Positions 32,425 through 42,539 of a stretch of DNA of 64,000 bases are shown piece after piece. Position 1 is the stretch's first letter. The number at the start of each line of letters is the position of its first letter. The notes beneath the pieces were generated by a model that worked only from the letters and a program-made list of their open reading frames with translations, was not told the origin of the DNA and made no database searches. A program made the position numbers and the translations under genes. Location: positions 10,274,565-10,338,564 of the forward strand of contig CM060113.1 in the NCBI GenBank assembly GCA_030522415.1. Direction: 5' to 3'. The DNA comes from Channallabes apus (Eukaryota; Chordata; Actinopteri; Siluriformes; Clariidae).

Positions 32425-33905
32425 GGACATCAAGGCCTGGCTTGCAGTCTCCGCTCTAATTATCCGAAAGATGTTCTATCGGGTTGTAGACAGGCCAGTC
32501 AACCAACACCCTTCTTCCACACCAAACTCATTCATCCATGTCTTGTTTTGTGCACTGATTCATCGCTCCAGAAGCATAATTTGTCACTTCAGAGAACACG
32601 TCTTGACTGATCTATAGTCCAGTGGTGACGTGCTTTACACCACTGCATCTGATGCTTAGGGTTGCACTTGATGATGTCAGACTTGGATTGAGCTTCTATA
32701 AACCATGGAAATATTTCTTTCTACACTATAAAACAATACTGAAGGCATCCAAAATACATCATAATCTCATTTGAACAGTTGATATTGAGATATCTGAGGT
32801 GCTGATTGTTAATTGGTGATTTCTGAGGCTGGTAACTCTAAATGAACTTCTCCTCTGCAGCAGAGGTATGTTTTGGTCTTGCTCTCCTGGATATTGATGA
32901 GAGCGAGTTTCATGATGATTGATGACTTTTGCAAATGCACTTGACAATACTGTTCTTGCAAGAACTGTTCCAGGACAGCTGCCCCATATCCTAAAAAAAA
33001 AGAAGCCATATTTGTTATTTTATGGTTTTAAAATCTCCAGTATTTAAAAAAAAAAAAAACATAATTAGAAGATGATTGTTACGGTTTCATTTATTAATTT
33101 ATTTTATTTGTTTATTATTTTTACAAAAATAAAACTGCAACAAATTTTGGGTTTTTAGGGCAGACACTATCATACACCAAGATGGAAAAGGACAGGGCAG
33201 GAGTAGGTAACCAACAATGATGGTCAATGATGTGATTTTTCTACTGTGGGGGCGGGGCTGCAGACCCATAACAGCTCTTGGGGCGGGATCTCTATTGGCT
33301 CTGTGCAGGTCCACATGGGGGTGTGTGGGACGCAGTTACAGTGCTGATTAATGCGAGGCTGTGTAGACAGCGTCAAACAAAGTATTGGGGAAAAGGAATT
33401 ATTATGTTGGATTTTTCTATTAAGCAACCATATTTTTAAAAACAAGCCCAAAAAACATGACTCGCAACCAGGAATATTTCCTAGCTACTTCAAACAAAAA
33501 GAGTCGCATATTATAAGCTGAACTGGCAACTATGGTCTGTAGCTTTTGACTCTGTAGAAAGTTTACAACCATTGACCACTATGCGTCTTAGCGTCTGCTG
33601 ACCCTGCTCTGTGATTGGCCTACCACTTTGTGTCTGAGTTGTTGTCAATTCCAATTGCTTCCACTTGGAATATTTAGTAGTAAGGAAATTTCACAACTGA
33701 TCTTATTGGACAGTTGATATCCCATCCCTGTATCATGCTGGAATTCACAGAGCTCCTAAGAGTGACCCATTCTGGCACAAATGTTTGTACAAGCAGTGTG
33801 CATACCTACTGTAGGTTAATTTTTTTCACAAGTAAACATGGAAGTTAATGGTACACCTGAATTCAATTATTTTGATGGGTGAGTGAATACTTTATGCAAT
33901 ATAGT
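32425..33905 (-). mobile_element. Tc1-like transposon, split by an insertion
   Basis: Same Tc1 family as 3106-6179, here on the minus strand. 32425-32710 covers the transposase centre (GACATCAAGGCCTGGCTTGC, TATCGGGTTG, TTTACACCACTGCATCTGAT). 33530-33905 covers the N-terminal region (TGATTGGCCTACCACTTTGT) and the terminal repeat ending TTTATGCAATATAGTG. The interval 32711-33500 is foreign and includes the next entry. No intact frame. Confidence 0.65.
32711..33000 (-). pseudogene. Tc1-like transposase DNA-binding region fragment (different family)
   Basis: Minus-strand frame reads SSAFAKVINHHETRSHQYPG then RRSSFRVTSLRNHQL, matching the helix-turn-helix region of another fish Tc1 family. The related plus-strand copy is at 55290-55645 (SSALAKPLKHHDETEFYED). 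Terminal repeat sequence (CACTATAAAACAATACTGAAG) lies at its left. Nested within the split Tc1 copy. Confidence 0.6.
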
Positions 33906-33908
33906 GTA

Positions 33909-34375
33909 CCCACTTACAAAAACATTAAGGGTCTATAATTTTTATCACATATATTGTATAGTTTGTATTATCATATTTATTGTTTATTGTAAAGGATAAA
34001 GATGAAATTTCAATCAAAAATTCACAAAAGGCACATGATGTAATGATGTTGTTTTCATGAGGGGCAGATCAATGAGGAAATGCAATATGGTGTTCCGAAC
34101 AGGCAGATCTGCGGTCACCCTCATGCACGGTTGCTAGGCGATGTTACCATGGGGGAGTCAGGAGAGATGCGACACACCTGATAGAGTGTCTATTTAAGCC
34201 CCCAGAAACCATTATTAAGATCATTATGTTTCCCATCAAGACTCCCTTTTAAGTTCTAATTAATAAACCCATGGTTTCCAAATGGGAAGGTCTTCCTAAA
34301 TGTGTAAATAATTACTCTCACAGTCTCATATTTCACTGACCCCCTCTGATGCTCTGCATAAGGGCTTTTATATTT
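33909..34375. other. Unassigned spacer
   Basis: 34080-34330 has an LTR-like feel (CCAGAAACC, AATTAATAAACCC) but no paired repeat or target duplication was found. No gene recognised. Confidence 0.4.
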
Positions 34376-34379
34376 ATTA

Positions 34380-34738
34380 CTACATCTTGTTTATGAGTGT
34401 AAGTGAAGTCTTTCCTGCTCCGGAACTGTAATTGGCGGAGGACAGAGGTTTCGAAAATGACTGGGTGCATAGTCGACAATGGAACCTTTGGAAGATGGTT
34501 AGGGTGAGGACGCAGAATATGGGCAATAGGGACCAGCCCAGGGGCAAAGACATGACAAGCCAATATAGTGGCTACATACGTTTTGAGAATACTAGGGCAT
34601 AAGCTTTTCTTGTAGAAACTCCAGCACTGAAACAATTTGGCAGTGGACTGGGTCTACATCTTTTACTATGCACCAATTTTCAATACAATCCATTTGAGGG
34701 CATAAGTTCTTCTAGTGGAGGGAGTCGTATAACTTAGT
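34380..34738 (-). pseudogene. DIRS tyrosine-recombinase fragment
   Basis: Homologous to the recombinase N-terminal and middle regions of the DIRS copies at 36522 and 46872. Right to left: the counterpart of STRRAYALKW (34735-34700), FQCWSFYKKSLCPSILKTYV, then a junction to FAPGLVPIAHILRPHPNHLP and KVPLSTMHPV with PPP-type sequence. The stretch containing the first catalytic Arg is deleted, as is everything after about EQERLHL. Isolated scrap about 1.8 kb from the large DIRS element. Confidence 0.75.
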
Positions 34739-34769
34739 ATACAGTGGCTACTCAATCGAAATGGTCATT

Positions 34770-35285
34770 ATCGTCTTGCTCATCGCCGTGTAAAGATGGC
34801 AGCGGCCAAAATAAATTAGTTGCATTTCAGAGTCATTTGTAAAATGGCCGCCAGGTGGCGCAAAGTGACATTTTCACTCGTCGCAGTAAATACAATAGTG
34901 ATGGTAATTTCCACATAAGCACTTTACACAACAAACATGAAAAATCAGAACCAGAGCTATTTCCTGTACAATAATGAGTAAAAAAAAACATTGGTTAAAT
35001 GTTGTTTAGATCAAGTTCACTAGCTGACAATTTGATTTGTATAAAGTATAAACTTTTAGATAGTGTATCTCTGTATCTGTTTATTGTTAGTTAAGTTCTG
35101 GGTTATTTCAGTTACTTTAAACACTTTGTTGTGTTGCTCATGTTGGGTCATATGAGATGTAGTGGGTCATTTACAAATGAACACCTGGTTGGGATATTTT
35201 GACCCAACAACTGGTTTATTCATTATTCTTTCGTTTCTCCAAATGGCAGCCTGCAAAATGTTTGAAATATTACTGTTATTGTGTC
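34770..35285 (+). repeat. Dispersed repeat, paralogous to 60145-61250
   Basis: About 500 bases collinear with 60145-60456, 60511-60727 and 61098-61250: shared blocks include CAAAGTGACATTTT, GATGGTAATTTCCACAT, ACATTGGTTAAATGTTGTTT and AACACCTGGTTGGG. The other copy has L2-tail and SINE insertions. Function and class unknown; non-coding. Confidence 0.75.
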
Positions 35286-35290
35286 ACAGG

Positions 35291-35759
35291 CAGTGGTGTC
35301 AAGTAACGAAGTACAAATACTTCGTTACCTTACTTAAGTAGAAATTTTGGGTATCTATACTTTACTGGAGTAATTATTTTTCAGCCGACTTTTTACTTCT
35401 ACTCCTTACATTTTTAAGCAATTATCTGTACTTTCTACTCCTTACATTTTAAAAATAGCCTCGTTACTCTATTTTTATGATCAGAACGCGCCGCGCCCCC
35501 CTGGTCGCATGATAAGAACGCGCACAACGAAACTCCCCCCCCCTCCCGTCGCATGATCAGAAAGCGTGACCGTAATGCTTTTGTCGCCCCTCACGGTACT
35601 TTTACTTTTATACTTTAAGTAGTTTTGAGACCAGTACTTTTAAACTTTTACTTAAGTAAAAAGCTTGGGTTGATACTTCAACTTCTAAAGAAGTATTTTT
35701 GAACCCTAGTATCTATACTTCTACTCAAGTAATGAATGTGAATACTCTTGACACCACTG
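35291..35759. mobile_element. hAT-type MITE with perfect 8-bp duplication
   Basis: 469 bp, ends CAGTGGTGTCAAGTA and TACTCTTGACACCACTG inverted, with internal palindromic ACTTTTAC/AAGTA-rich sequence. Flanked by GTCACAGG at 35283-35290 and 35760-35767. An 8-bp duplication and CAGTG ends fit hAT. No coding sequence. Confidence 0.85.
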
Positions 35760-35939
35760 GTCACAGGTGTAGTTTTAAAAGTTGTTTAGGCAGGAATGTG
35801 TGTATACAGCTCAAAACATTCCATCAGTTATTAAAGATAGCGTCTATTTAGAAAAAAAATGTACCAGTGATTTCGGAGCTTCCAGAAATCTCGCGGCGCT
35901 CTGCGCATAACACCGGACCAATTCATGTCGGAAAGACTT

Positions 35940-36190
35940 TATTAACGTTTTCTAAACGTGAGCTATTGTTTTTTACTTATAATATTTGTTCATTTAATTT
36001 AGGTTTAATTTTTGAGGTTTGGGGTCAGCATTTCGATTCGGCATCGTGATCCCCCTCTTTAATTTCCTACATAGTTTTAATCAGCGCTCAGAGCTAAGGT
36101 TTTCCCTAGCGCACCAGCAGAAGTAGAAACAGTGTGAATGGACGCACCCCAGGGACTTCAATGAAGCGTGAGATGGGAGGGGCCGGTCCG
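35940..36190 (+). repeat. Third copy of dispersed unit shared with 43514-43650 and 63315-63480
   Basis: Shared blocks: AAACGTGAGCTATTGTT, CATCGTGATCCCCCTCTTTA and ATTTCCTACATAGT, then GCGCACCAGCAGAAGTAGA. Class unknown. Confidence 0.65.
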
Positions 36191-36521
36191 GTCATCCGCA
36201 GAGAGCAGAGTCAGCATGAGCGGTTGGAGGGAGGAGCTGCATTCCGTGGATGGCTGTCGCACACACACCGCTTAGTAAAATCCAAAAAAGCCTGGGATCA
36301 TTAGCAAGGATAGCTCACCAGCCATGTCTAATTCCACTGACGAATTTTGTTGTGTTAAATAATATTTGTGCAGTATAATCAGAGACTCATATTCCTATTA
36401 ATCCTGGGTTGTTGTTCTTTTAGTGTCTCTATGTGTGCTTTACAATGCCAAACAACATTCAATGCAAATTATTCACCCTCCCCAGGTGTGAATCAGCTGT
36501 TCTTACCTATACATTCAGAGA
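36191..36521. other. Unassigned spacer left of the DIRS element
   Basis: GC-rich at first, then AT-rich. No feature recognised. Confidence 0.4.
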
Positions 36522-36747
36522 AACGTCTCGGGTTACTTTGCAGTAACCCTGTTCCCTGAAAGGCGGGAACGAGATGCTGCGTAAAACGTTATGGGAACCA
36601 TTTTGTCGCGTTGCCGGTCGTGAAGCGTGCTGTGAAAACACGCCAAAGTTTTTGGCTATATATATAGCCTTGACCAGGTGACGTCATCTGATCAGATGCA
36701 GGTGGAGGCTATAAATACAGGTGACCCGGCAACAAACCTCAGATTAA
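36522..36747. repeat. DIRS left inverted terminal repeat
   Basis: Outermost bases AACGTCTCGGGTTACTTTGC, then GAGATGCTGCGTAAAACG, GCGTTGCCGGTCGTGAAGCG, CCAAAGTTTTTGGCTATATA, a TGACGTCA at 36679-36686 and CTATAAATA at 36710-36718. Inverted match to 42540-42710. Confidence 0.9.
36679..36718 (+). promoter_or_regulatory. DIRS left-ITR promoter-like CRE plus TATA, facing inward
   Basis: Same pair (36679-36686 and 36710-36718) on the plus strand, directed into the element antisense to its genes. Present because the repeats are inverted. Confidence 0.5.
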
Positions 36748-36790
36748 TTTGTCTGAACGTACATCCAGTCACGTGGTAGTGCGACATTTG

Positions 36791-36898
36791 GACGCAGCAT
36801 CTCGTTCCCACCTTTCAGGGAACAGGGATACTGCAAAGTAACCCAAGACGTTCCCTTTCAAGGCTACACTCGATGCTGCGTAAAATGCTATGGGAACC
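36791..36898. repeat. DIRS internal complementary region
   Basis: 36791-36852 is the reverse complement of the left outermost end (36522-36583); 36850-36898 (TTCAAGGCTACACTCGATGC and onward) is the reverse complement of the right outermost end (about 42694-42742). In DIRS1 such a region is thought to template completion of the ends and circle formation. Confidence 0.8.
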
Positions 36899-37797
36899 AG
36901 AATACCAACGCCGCCGCACTACAGGTGTCTGGACCCCAAGGTTGTGTAGCGTGTGCGCACAAAGCCAAGAAGGTCTCAGAACTATGCCTAGGCAGCTAAC
37001 TCGGGGGCAGTGAGCCCGGAGTAGCATGAACATCCAGATTATAAATGTAAGAAATGTGGGCGGGGAGGACCAACCCTTCGCGCCACACAATTACTGCTGG
37101 GGATACCTCCTGCTGGTGAGACTGGGACGATCACCCTGGTTGGGTGAGCCCTGCTTCCCAGAGGCGAAGTGAACCCACGCGCCTCATAGGAGAGGGCAAT
37201 ATGCATCTCTCACCCAGTATAGTGGTCCTCTGACTTACGCCACTAGCTGATGCGGTGGACGTGAATCTGAAGAGCACATACTGGACAGTAAGTGAAGTTT
37301 CTCCTGCTCCAAAGCTGTAAAAGGCGGAGGACAGAAGGCTTCAAACAATGCAGTTAAGAACATCCTGAGGGTACTAGGGCACAAGCCCAAGGACAAGCTT
37401 TTCCTGCAGAAGCTCCAGCACTGAAACACTTCGGCAGTGGACTGGGTCTACCTGCTTGGCACACACTTGCTGCAGGGGAATACCTCTTGCTAGTGCAATA
37501 GATGAGGAAATCCCCTTGGCTGAAAGAGCCCTGATTCCTAGAGGCGAAGTGAGCCCACGCGCCTCATAGGAGAGGGCAATAGCATGTCTCATACAGAACA
37601 TGTAGAAGCTGCTCTGACCTACGCCACTAGCTGATGCGGTGGACATAGATCTGAAGAGCACAAGCTGGACACAGCAAGTGAAGTCTCTCCTGCTCCGAAG
37701 CTGTAAGCGCGGAGGAGAGAAGGCTTCAAAAGCAATAGGGAGCCTGTTGGGTTTATAGAGCTTTCGGAAGATAGATGAGAGAGGATCCAGTCATGTA

Positions 37798-39426
37798 CAG
37801 TGGTGTGAAAAACTATTTGCCCCCTTCCTGATTTCTTATTCTTTTGCATGTTTGTCACACTTAACTGTTTCTGCTCATCAAAAACCGTTAACTATTAGTC
37901 AAAGATAACATAATTGAACACAAAATGCAGTTTTTAAATGAAGGTTTACGTTATTAAGGGAGAAAAAAAACTCCAAATCTACATGGCCCTGTGTGAAAAA
38001 GTGATTGCCCCCCTTGATAAAAAATAACTTAACTGTTGTTTATCACACGTGAGTTCAATTTCTGTAGCCACCCCCAGGCCTGATTACTGCCACACCTGTT
38101 TCAATCAAGAAATCACTTAAATAGGAGCTACAGTACCTGACACAGAGAAGTAGACCAAAAGCACCTCAAAAGCTAGACATCATGCCAAGATCCAAAGAAA
38201 TTCAGGAACAAATGAGAACAAAAGTAATTGAGATCTATCAGTCTGGTAAAGGTTATAAAGCCATTTCTAAAGCTTTGGGACTCCAGCGAACCACAGTGAG
38301 AGCCATTATCCACAAATGGCAAAAACATGGAACAGTGGTGAACCTTCCCAGGAGTGGCCGGCCGACCAAAATTACCCCAAGAGCGCAGAGACAACTCATC
38401 CGAGAGGCCACAAAAGACCCCAGGACAACATCTAAAGAACTGCAGGCCTCACTTGCCTCAATTAAGGTCAGTGTTCACGACTCCACCATAAGAAAGAGAC
38501 TGGGCAAAAACGGCCTGCATGGCAGATTTCCAAGGCGCAAACCACTTTTAAGCAAAAAGAACAAGTCTAAGGCTTGTCTCAATTTTGCTAAAAAACATCT
38601 CAATGATTGCTAAGACTTTTGGGAAAATACCTTGTGGACCGACGAGACAAAAGTTGAACTTTTTGGAAGCTGCGTGTCCCGTTACATCTGGAATAAAAGA
38701 AAAACAGCATTTCAGAAAAAGAACATCATACCAACAGTAAAATATGTTGGTGGTAGTGTGATGGTCTGGGGTTGTTTTGCTGCTTCAGGACCTGGAAGGC
38801 TTGCTGTGATAGATGGAACCATGAATTCTACTTTCTACCAAAAAATCCTGAAGGAGAATGTCCGGCCATCTGTTCGTCAACTCAAGCTGAAGCGATCTTG
38901 GGTGCTGCAGCAGGACAATGACCCAAAACACACCAGCAAATCCACCTCTGAATGGCTGAAGAAAAACAAAATGAAGACTTTGGAGTGGCCTAGTCAAAGT
39001 CCTGACCTGAATCCTATTGAGATGTTGTGGCATGACCTTAAAAAGGCGGTTCATCCTAGAAAACCCTCAAATAAAGCTGAATTACAACAATTCTGCAAGG
39101 ATGAGTGGGCCCAAATTCCTACAGAGCGCTGTAAAAGACTCGTTGCAAGTTATCGCAAACGCTTGATTGCAGTTATTGCTGCTAAGGGTGGCCCAACCAG
39201 TTATTAGATTCAGGGGGCAATTACTTTTTCACACAGGGCCATGTAGGTTTGGATTTTTTTTCTCCCTAAATAATAAAAACCCCTCATTTAAAAACTGCAT
39301 TTTGTGTTTACTTGTGTTATCTTTGACTAATAGTTAAATGTGTTTGATGATCAGAAACATTTTGTGTGACAAACATGCAAAAGAATAAGAAATCAGGAGG
39401 GGGGCAAATAGTTTTTCACACCACTG
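37798..39426 (+). mobile_element. Tc1-like transposon, near-intact, IR/DR type
   Basis: 1629 bp flanked by TA (37796-37797 and 39427-39428). Inverted repeats of about 215 bases (37798-38015 and 39211-39426), outer end CAGTGGTGTGAAAAACTATT, with inner direct repeats (GTGTGAAAAAGTGATTGCCC), the IR/DR arrangement of fish Tc1 elements such as Sleeping Beauty relatives. Contains the transposase below. Inserted in DIRS recombinase sequence. Confidence 0.95.
38182..39207 (+). pseudogene. Tc1-like transposase, single premature stop
   Basis: One frame of 341 codons broken only by TAA at codon 144 (38611-38613), between HLNDC and DFWENTLWTDE. N-terminal DNA-binding domain: MPRSKEIQEQMRTKVIEIYQ and SGKGYKAISKALGLQRTTVR (first helix-turn-helix), SGRPTKITPRAQ (hook), then a second helix-turn-helix to about residue 110. 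Catalytic DDE: D154 (WTDETKVELFG, 38641), D245 (LQQDNDPKHT, 38914) and E280 (DLNPIEMLW, 39019), giving the DD34E spacing of Tc1. Ends GGPTSY. By residue numbering it is one off Sleeping Beauty (D153, D244, E279). Fish Tc1 transposases are nuclear cut-and-paste enzymes; this one would yield two pieces. Confidence 0.95.
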
Positions 39427-39428
39427 TA

Positions 39429-39532
39429 GTTCCTCCAGCGTGTCCTGGGTCTTCCCCGGGGTCTCTTTCCGGTGGGGCGTGCCCGGAAAACCTCACAAGG
39501 GAGGCGTCCAGGGGGCATCCTAAATAGATGTT
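39429..39532 (-). mobile_element. Short Rex3-like LINE fragment with 22-bp flanking duplication
   Basis: 104 bases flanked by an exact 22-bp direct repeat (39407-39428 and 39533-39554) copied from the Tc1 right end. Minus strand gives LPCEVFRARPTGKRPRGRPRT-like sequence in part (GRPRT box), the C-terminal region of Rex3/RTE-type LINE replicases. Both ends of the LINE, including its 3' end, are missing. Confidence 0.65.
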
Positions 39533-39894
39533 AATAGTTTTTCACACCACTGTACGTCCTGAGAGTACTAGGGCACAGACCCGAGGACGGAAACTCCAGC
39601 ACGGAAACAATTCGGCAGTGGACTGGGTTTACCTGCTTAGCAGATACTTGCTGCAGTGGAATACCTCTTGCTAATGCAATAGATGAGGCAATCCCCATGG
39701 TTGAAAGAGCCCTGATTCCTAGAGGCGAAGTGAGCCCACGCGCCTCAGAGGAGAGGGCAATAGCATCTCTCATCCAAAACCTGTAGAAGCTGCTCTGACC
39801 TACGCCACTAGCTGATGCGGTGAACGTAAATCTGAAGAGCAGTAAAAGGCGAAGCATATCTTGGAAGGCAAGAGGTCCGCCTTGCTACATGAAA

Positions 39895-41192
39895 ATCTCC
39901 CCCTGACTACTTCGGAGTGGGGTTCCCATTCCCCGTGTGTCAGAGATAGCATCCGCATCCATGCTGAAATGTAATTCGTCCTGAGGGACAGGAACCTGGT
40001 GCGCTAGCTGTTAGCGGCGCGAGCACAGTCCGCCCTGGCTATAATATATGAGACTGCCATAGTGTTGTCCACCGCACTAGGACATGGCAGCCTCTCAACT
40101 GCTGGAGGAAGTGCTTTAGGGCCAGAAATAGAGCCATCATCTCGAGGCAATTGATGTGCCATGCAAGAAGATAGCCTCTCCAGCTCTCTTGGGCTGGACG
40201 GTCATCTGAGACCGCACCCCAGCCTGTGAGGGAAGCATCTGTCGTTAGCCTAGCGATGACAAGATGAACTTAGAGTGGGACCCAGAGTAGAGACCGGGGT
40301 CTGAACCACGTAGAAAGGGTACGAAGCACCTGGCGCGTAACCCATATTGGGGATTGGCCCTAGTGAAATCCCCTGGTTCTTATCCACAACTTGGAATGCT
40401 CTCATATGCAGAAGGCCCAAAGGTGTCACTGTGGATACAACTGCCATGAGAGCTAGGATGTCTGAAAGTGATGGTCACTCTCTGGTCTAGCTTATTTTCC
40501 TTGAGGGTATTGAGAATGGGTTCGACACGAGCGGGAGACCGCTGTGCCCGCTTACGATCAAATCCCATATGGAACCCAATGTGTTGTCCTCTGAACAGGA
40601 AAGAGCATGCTTTCATGGTGTTGGGTCTCAATCCTGAGAACAGAGATGAGTTAGGACGACATGCTGATGTCGAAGCACTAGCCACCGGATGCCCTGGGTC
40701 TCCCGTAAGAACCAGGGCTAAATCCATGCATTTTGTATATGTGCGGGTGAGCTAGACCAATGGAAGGACCCGATACTGGTAAGCTTCGCCCCCGAAAGCG
40801 AACCTCACGATCTTCCTGTTTTGTGGCAATGTTTCTGTATGAAAGTAAGCGTCCTTAAATCGATTGTCAGAAATCAATTGCTTGGTAGGGTTGAGAGCAA
40901 TCACCTTGACAGTCAACATTTGAACTGTATTCATTGATTTTCAGATAGCGGGAGAGCCCGCAGAATCTGAAAAATTGGACGCAGCCCCCGTTCCTCTTGG
41001 GAACCAAGAATACCAGCTGTAGTAGCCTGACTCACTGTCTGGTGGGGGAACATGTTCCATGGCCCCCTTCCCCGGCAGCTTTGTCAGCAGATGCGCACTT
41101 TCTGGTTTCATGGAAGTGGAGACCACGCCATTGAAAACACAGAGGGTGAAGTGAGAGCCCTGTAGTTCCTCTCTCCAGTGCTTAGTATCCAA
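39895..41192 (-). pseudogene. DIRS reverse transcriptase and RNase H, degraded
   Basis: Right to left: KHWREELQGSHFTLCVFNGV, ESGYYSWYSWFPRGTG, FKDAYFHTETLPQ (RT motif A region, Asp), FAFGGEAYQYRVLPL, then a deletion that removes the YIDD-type catalytic box, continuing ACRPNSSLFSGLRP and FDRKRAQRSPARVEPIL. RNase H-like sequence follows at about 40240-40060 (WGAVSDD; HINCLEMMALFLALKHFLQQL). Frames shift repeatedly. Confidence 0.8.
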
Positions 41193-41458
41193 GGAGATAT
41201 ACGTGGCAGTAGCTTCGACGCTGCCAGTTTCTCAGAAAAGGGCAAAAGTTTCGGCGGCTTTGGTTAAACGGAGGGGGGGGGGGGGCTTTTAGATGTCCGG
41301 CATCCTGAAACATCGCTTTTTTTCCGAAGAACTAACAGCCTATTGGAGACTGGTGTTGCCCGAAACACCAGTGGTGGCGAAGCAAGAACACCGACCTCCT
41401 GGGGGTGCCAGGGAGAACACTTATTCATTTGAAAGGAATTCTGGGTGCCTCTCTATTT

Positions 41459-41464
<6 letters not shown>

Positions 41465-41504
<40 letters not shown>
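41465..41504. repeat. (TA)n microsatellite within DIRS gag
   Basis: TA run of about 40 bases followed by poly-T. Confidence 0.95.
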
Positions 41505-41511
<7 letters not shown>

Positions 41512-41539
41512 TTAATTTATTTTTTTTTAATCAGTCTGA

Positions 41540-42441
41540 CCTCCTGGCGCACCCCAATCTTTACGAGGAGGTGCCCGGGTCCGGTCGAGACTGGGTGGCC
41601 GACAATCCCGACTCTTGAGCATGGCGGGGAGGGAATTCCCCAAAAGCTTGTTCGTATAACTTGGCCCCAGAACCTAGTGGTGGCTGAGTTAACGACATCG
41701 CTAAACAGAAAGCGAGATATGGGCATTAAGGAGAAATGCACAATCCTATCCTTGATGCGCCTGAGATTTAGCCACAGGTGCCTCCTGCGAAAACCGTAGC
41801 AGCCATAAAACGGCCGATAACACGAGCCATCTGCTTTGTTGCACGAAGAGACAAGTCTGTAGCTCGGCATAATTCCAATATGCCTTATCTTGAAGAGCCC
41901 CGCCAGTACTCAAGTCTCTCAGCAGGTCAGCCTGGTAGGCCTGCAAAACTGCCCTGGTGTGCAGTGGAGTACCAAGCTGACCTACTGCCTGAAAAGCTTT
42001 TCCCTCCAGGGAAGATAAAAGTCTACACAGCTAGAAAGGAAGTATAAGCTTACCAGGGAGGATGATGTCCCAGGAGAGAGATATTTAAATAAATAAATAA
42101 GTCGATGGCAGGAAAAACACGGGATGAATACAGCTTACTCCATGAAAGGGTTAACTCATATGGAGAGAGCTGGGGGGGGGAGCGTCGTTGAGGCTCCGCC
42201 CCCCAGCCACCCGACAGAAGCTGCCGTCTACTGTTGTTTTTTTTTTTTTTAAGTGCTTAAGGCTATTTTCATCTCCGCTAAGCAAGAGAGGAATCCTCGT
42301 GATGAGAACGCGGAAGAAAGGGGGGGGCTTACCTCCGTCTGCCACAGCTCTGTCAGATGCACAAGTTCTAAGCCAGGAATGCGCGGCGCGCGGAGCACTA
42401 GTCGAAGCAGTGTAGAGATCGCACTCGATATGGATTATCAC
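41540..42441 (-). pseudogene. DIRS gag-like ORF1, degraded
   Basis: Conserved core around 41946-41600 on the minus strand: MQAYQADLLRDLSTGGALQD, then in a second frame RRHLWLNLRRIKDRIVHFSL and FSDVVNSATTRFWGQ. The same blocks occur in the 46872 copy (AYQADLLRDLSTGGALQD; ERHLWLNLRGIKDKD; LFGDVVNSVATKF). The N-terminal zinc-cluster part is not readable. Interrupted by the expanded TA tract beyond about 41510. Role in the element is presumed nucleocapsid-like. Confidence 0.75.
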
Positions 42442-42539
42442 ACATGGAGGGATATCTGATTTAAACTCGCCATATTGGTGAGTTAAACACCTTCTTATTT
42501 TGCTGATTTAAACACAACACGCTCACAACAAGGCTTTGA

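Larger units (their letters stand above)
36815..39860 (-). pseudogene. DIRS tyrosine recombinase region, 3' part in three tandem copies
   Basis: Three homologous segments are seen: C 39560-39845, B 37365-37735 and A 36985-37350. Each has the block RCKYRLxx/CLPSPLG-type sequence ending with the HxxR box: C reads ALSTMGIAS, B reads ALSAKGISS, A reads AHPTRVIVP. The conserved His and Arg survive only in A. The nucleophile region IYNLDVHATPGS follows A once (about 37055-37020) with Tyr present. A short recombinase N-terminal piece (SVLELLQEKL) repeats between copies. The Tc1 at 37798 and the Rex3-like fragment at 39429 lie between B and C. Non-functional. Confidence 0.75.

Noticed and set aside
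34080..34330. LTR-like sequence
   Set aside because: No TG...CA pair with a target duplication and no second copy could be found.
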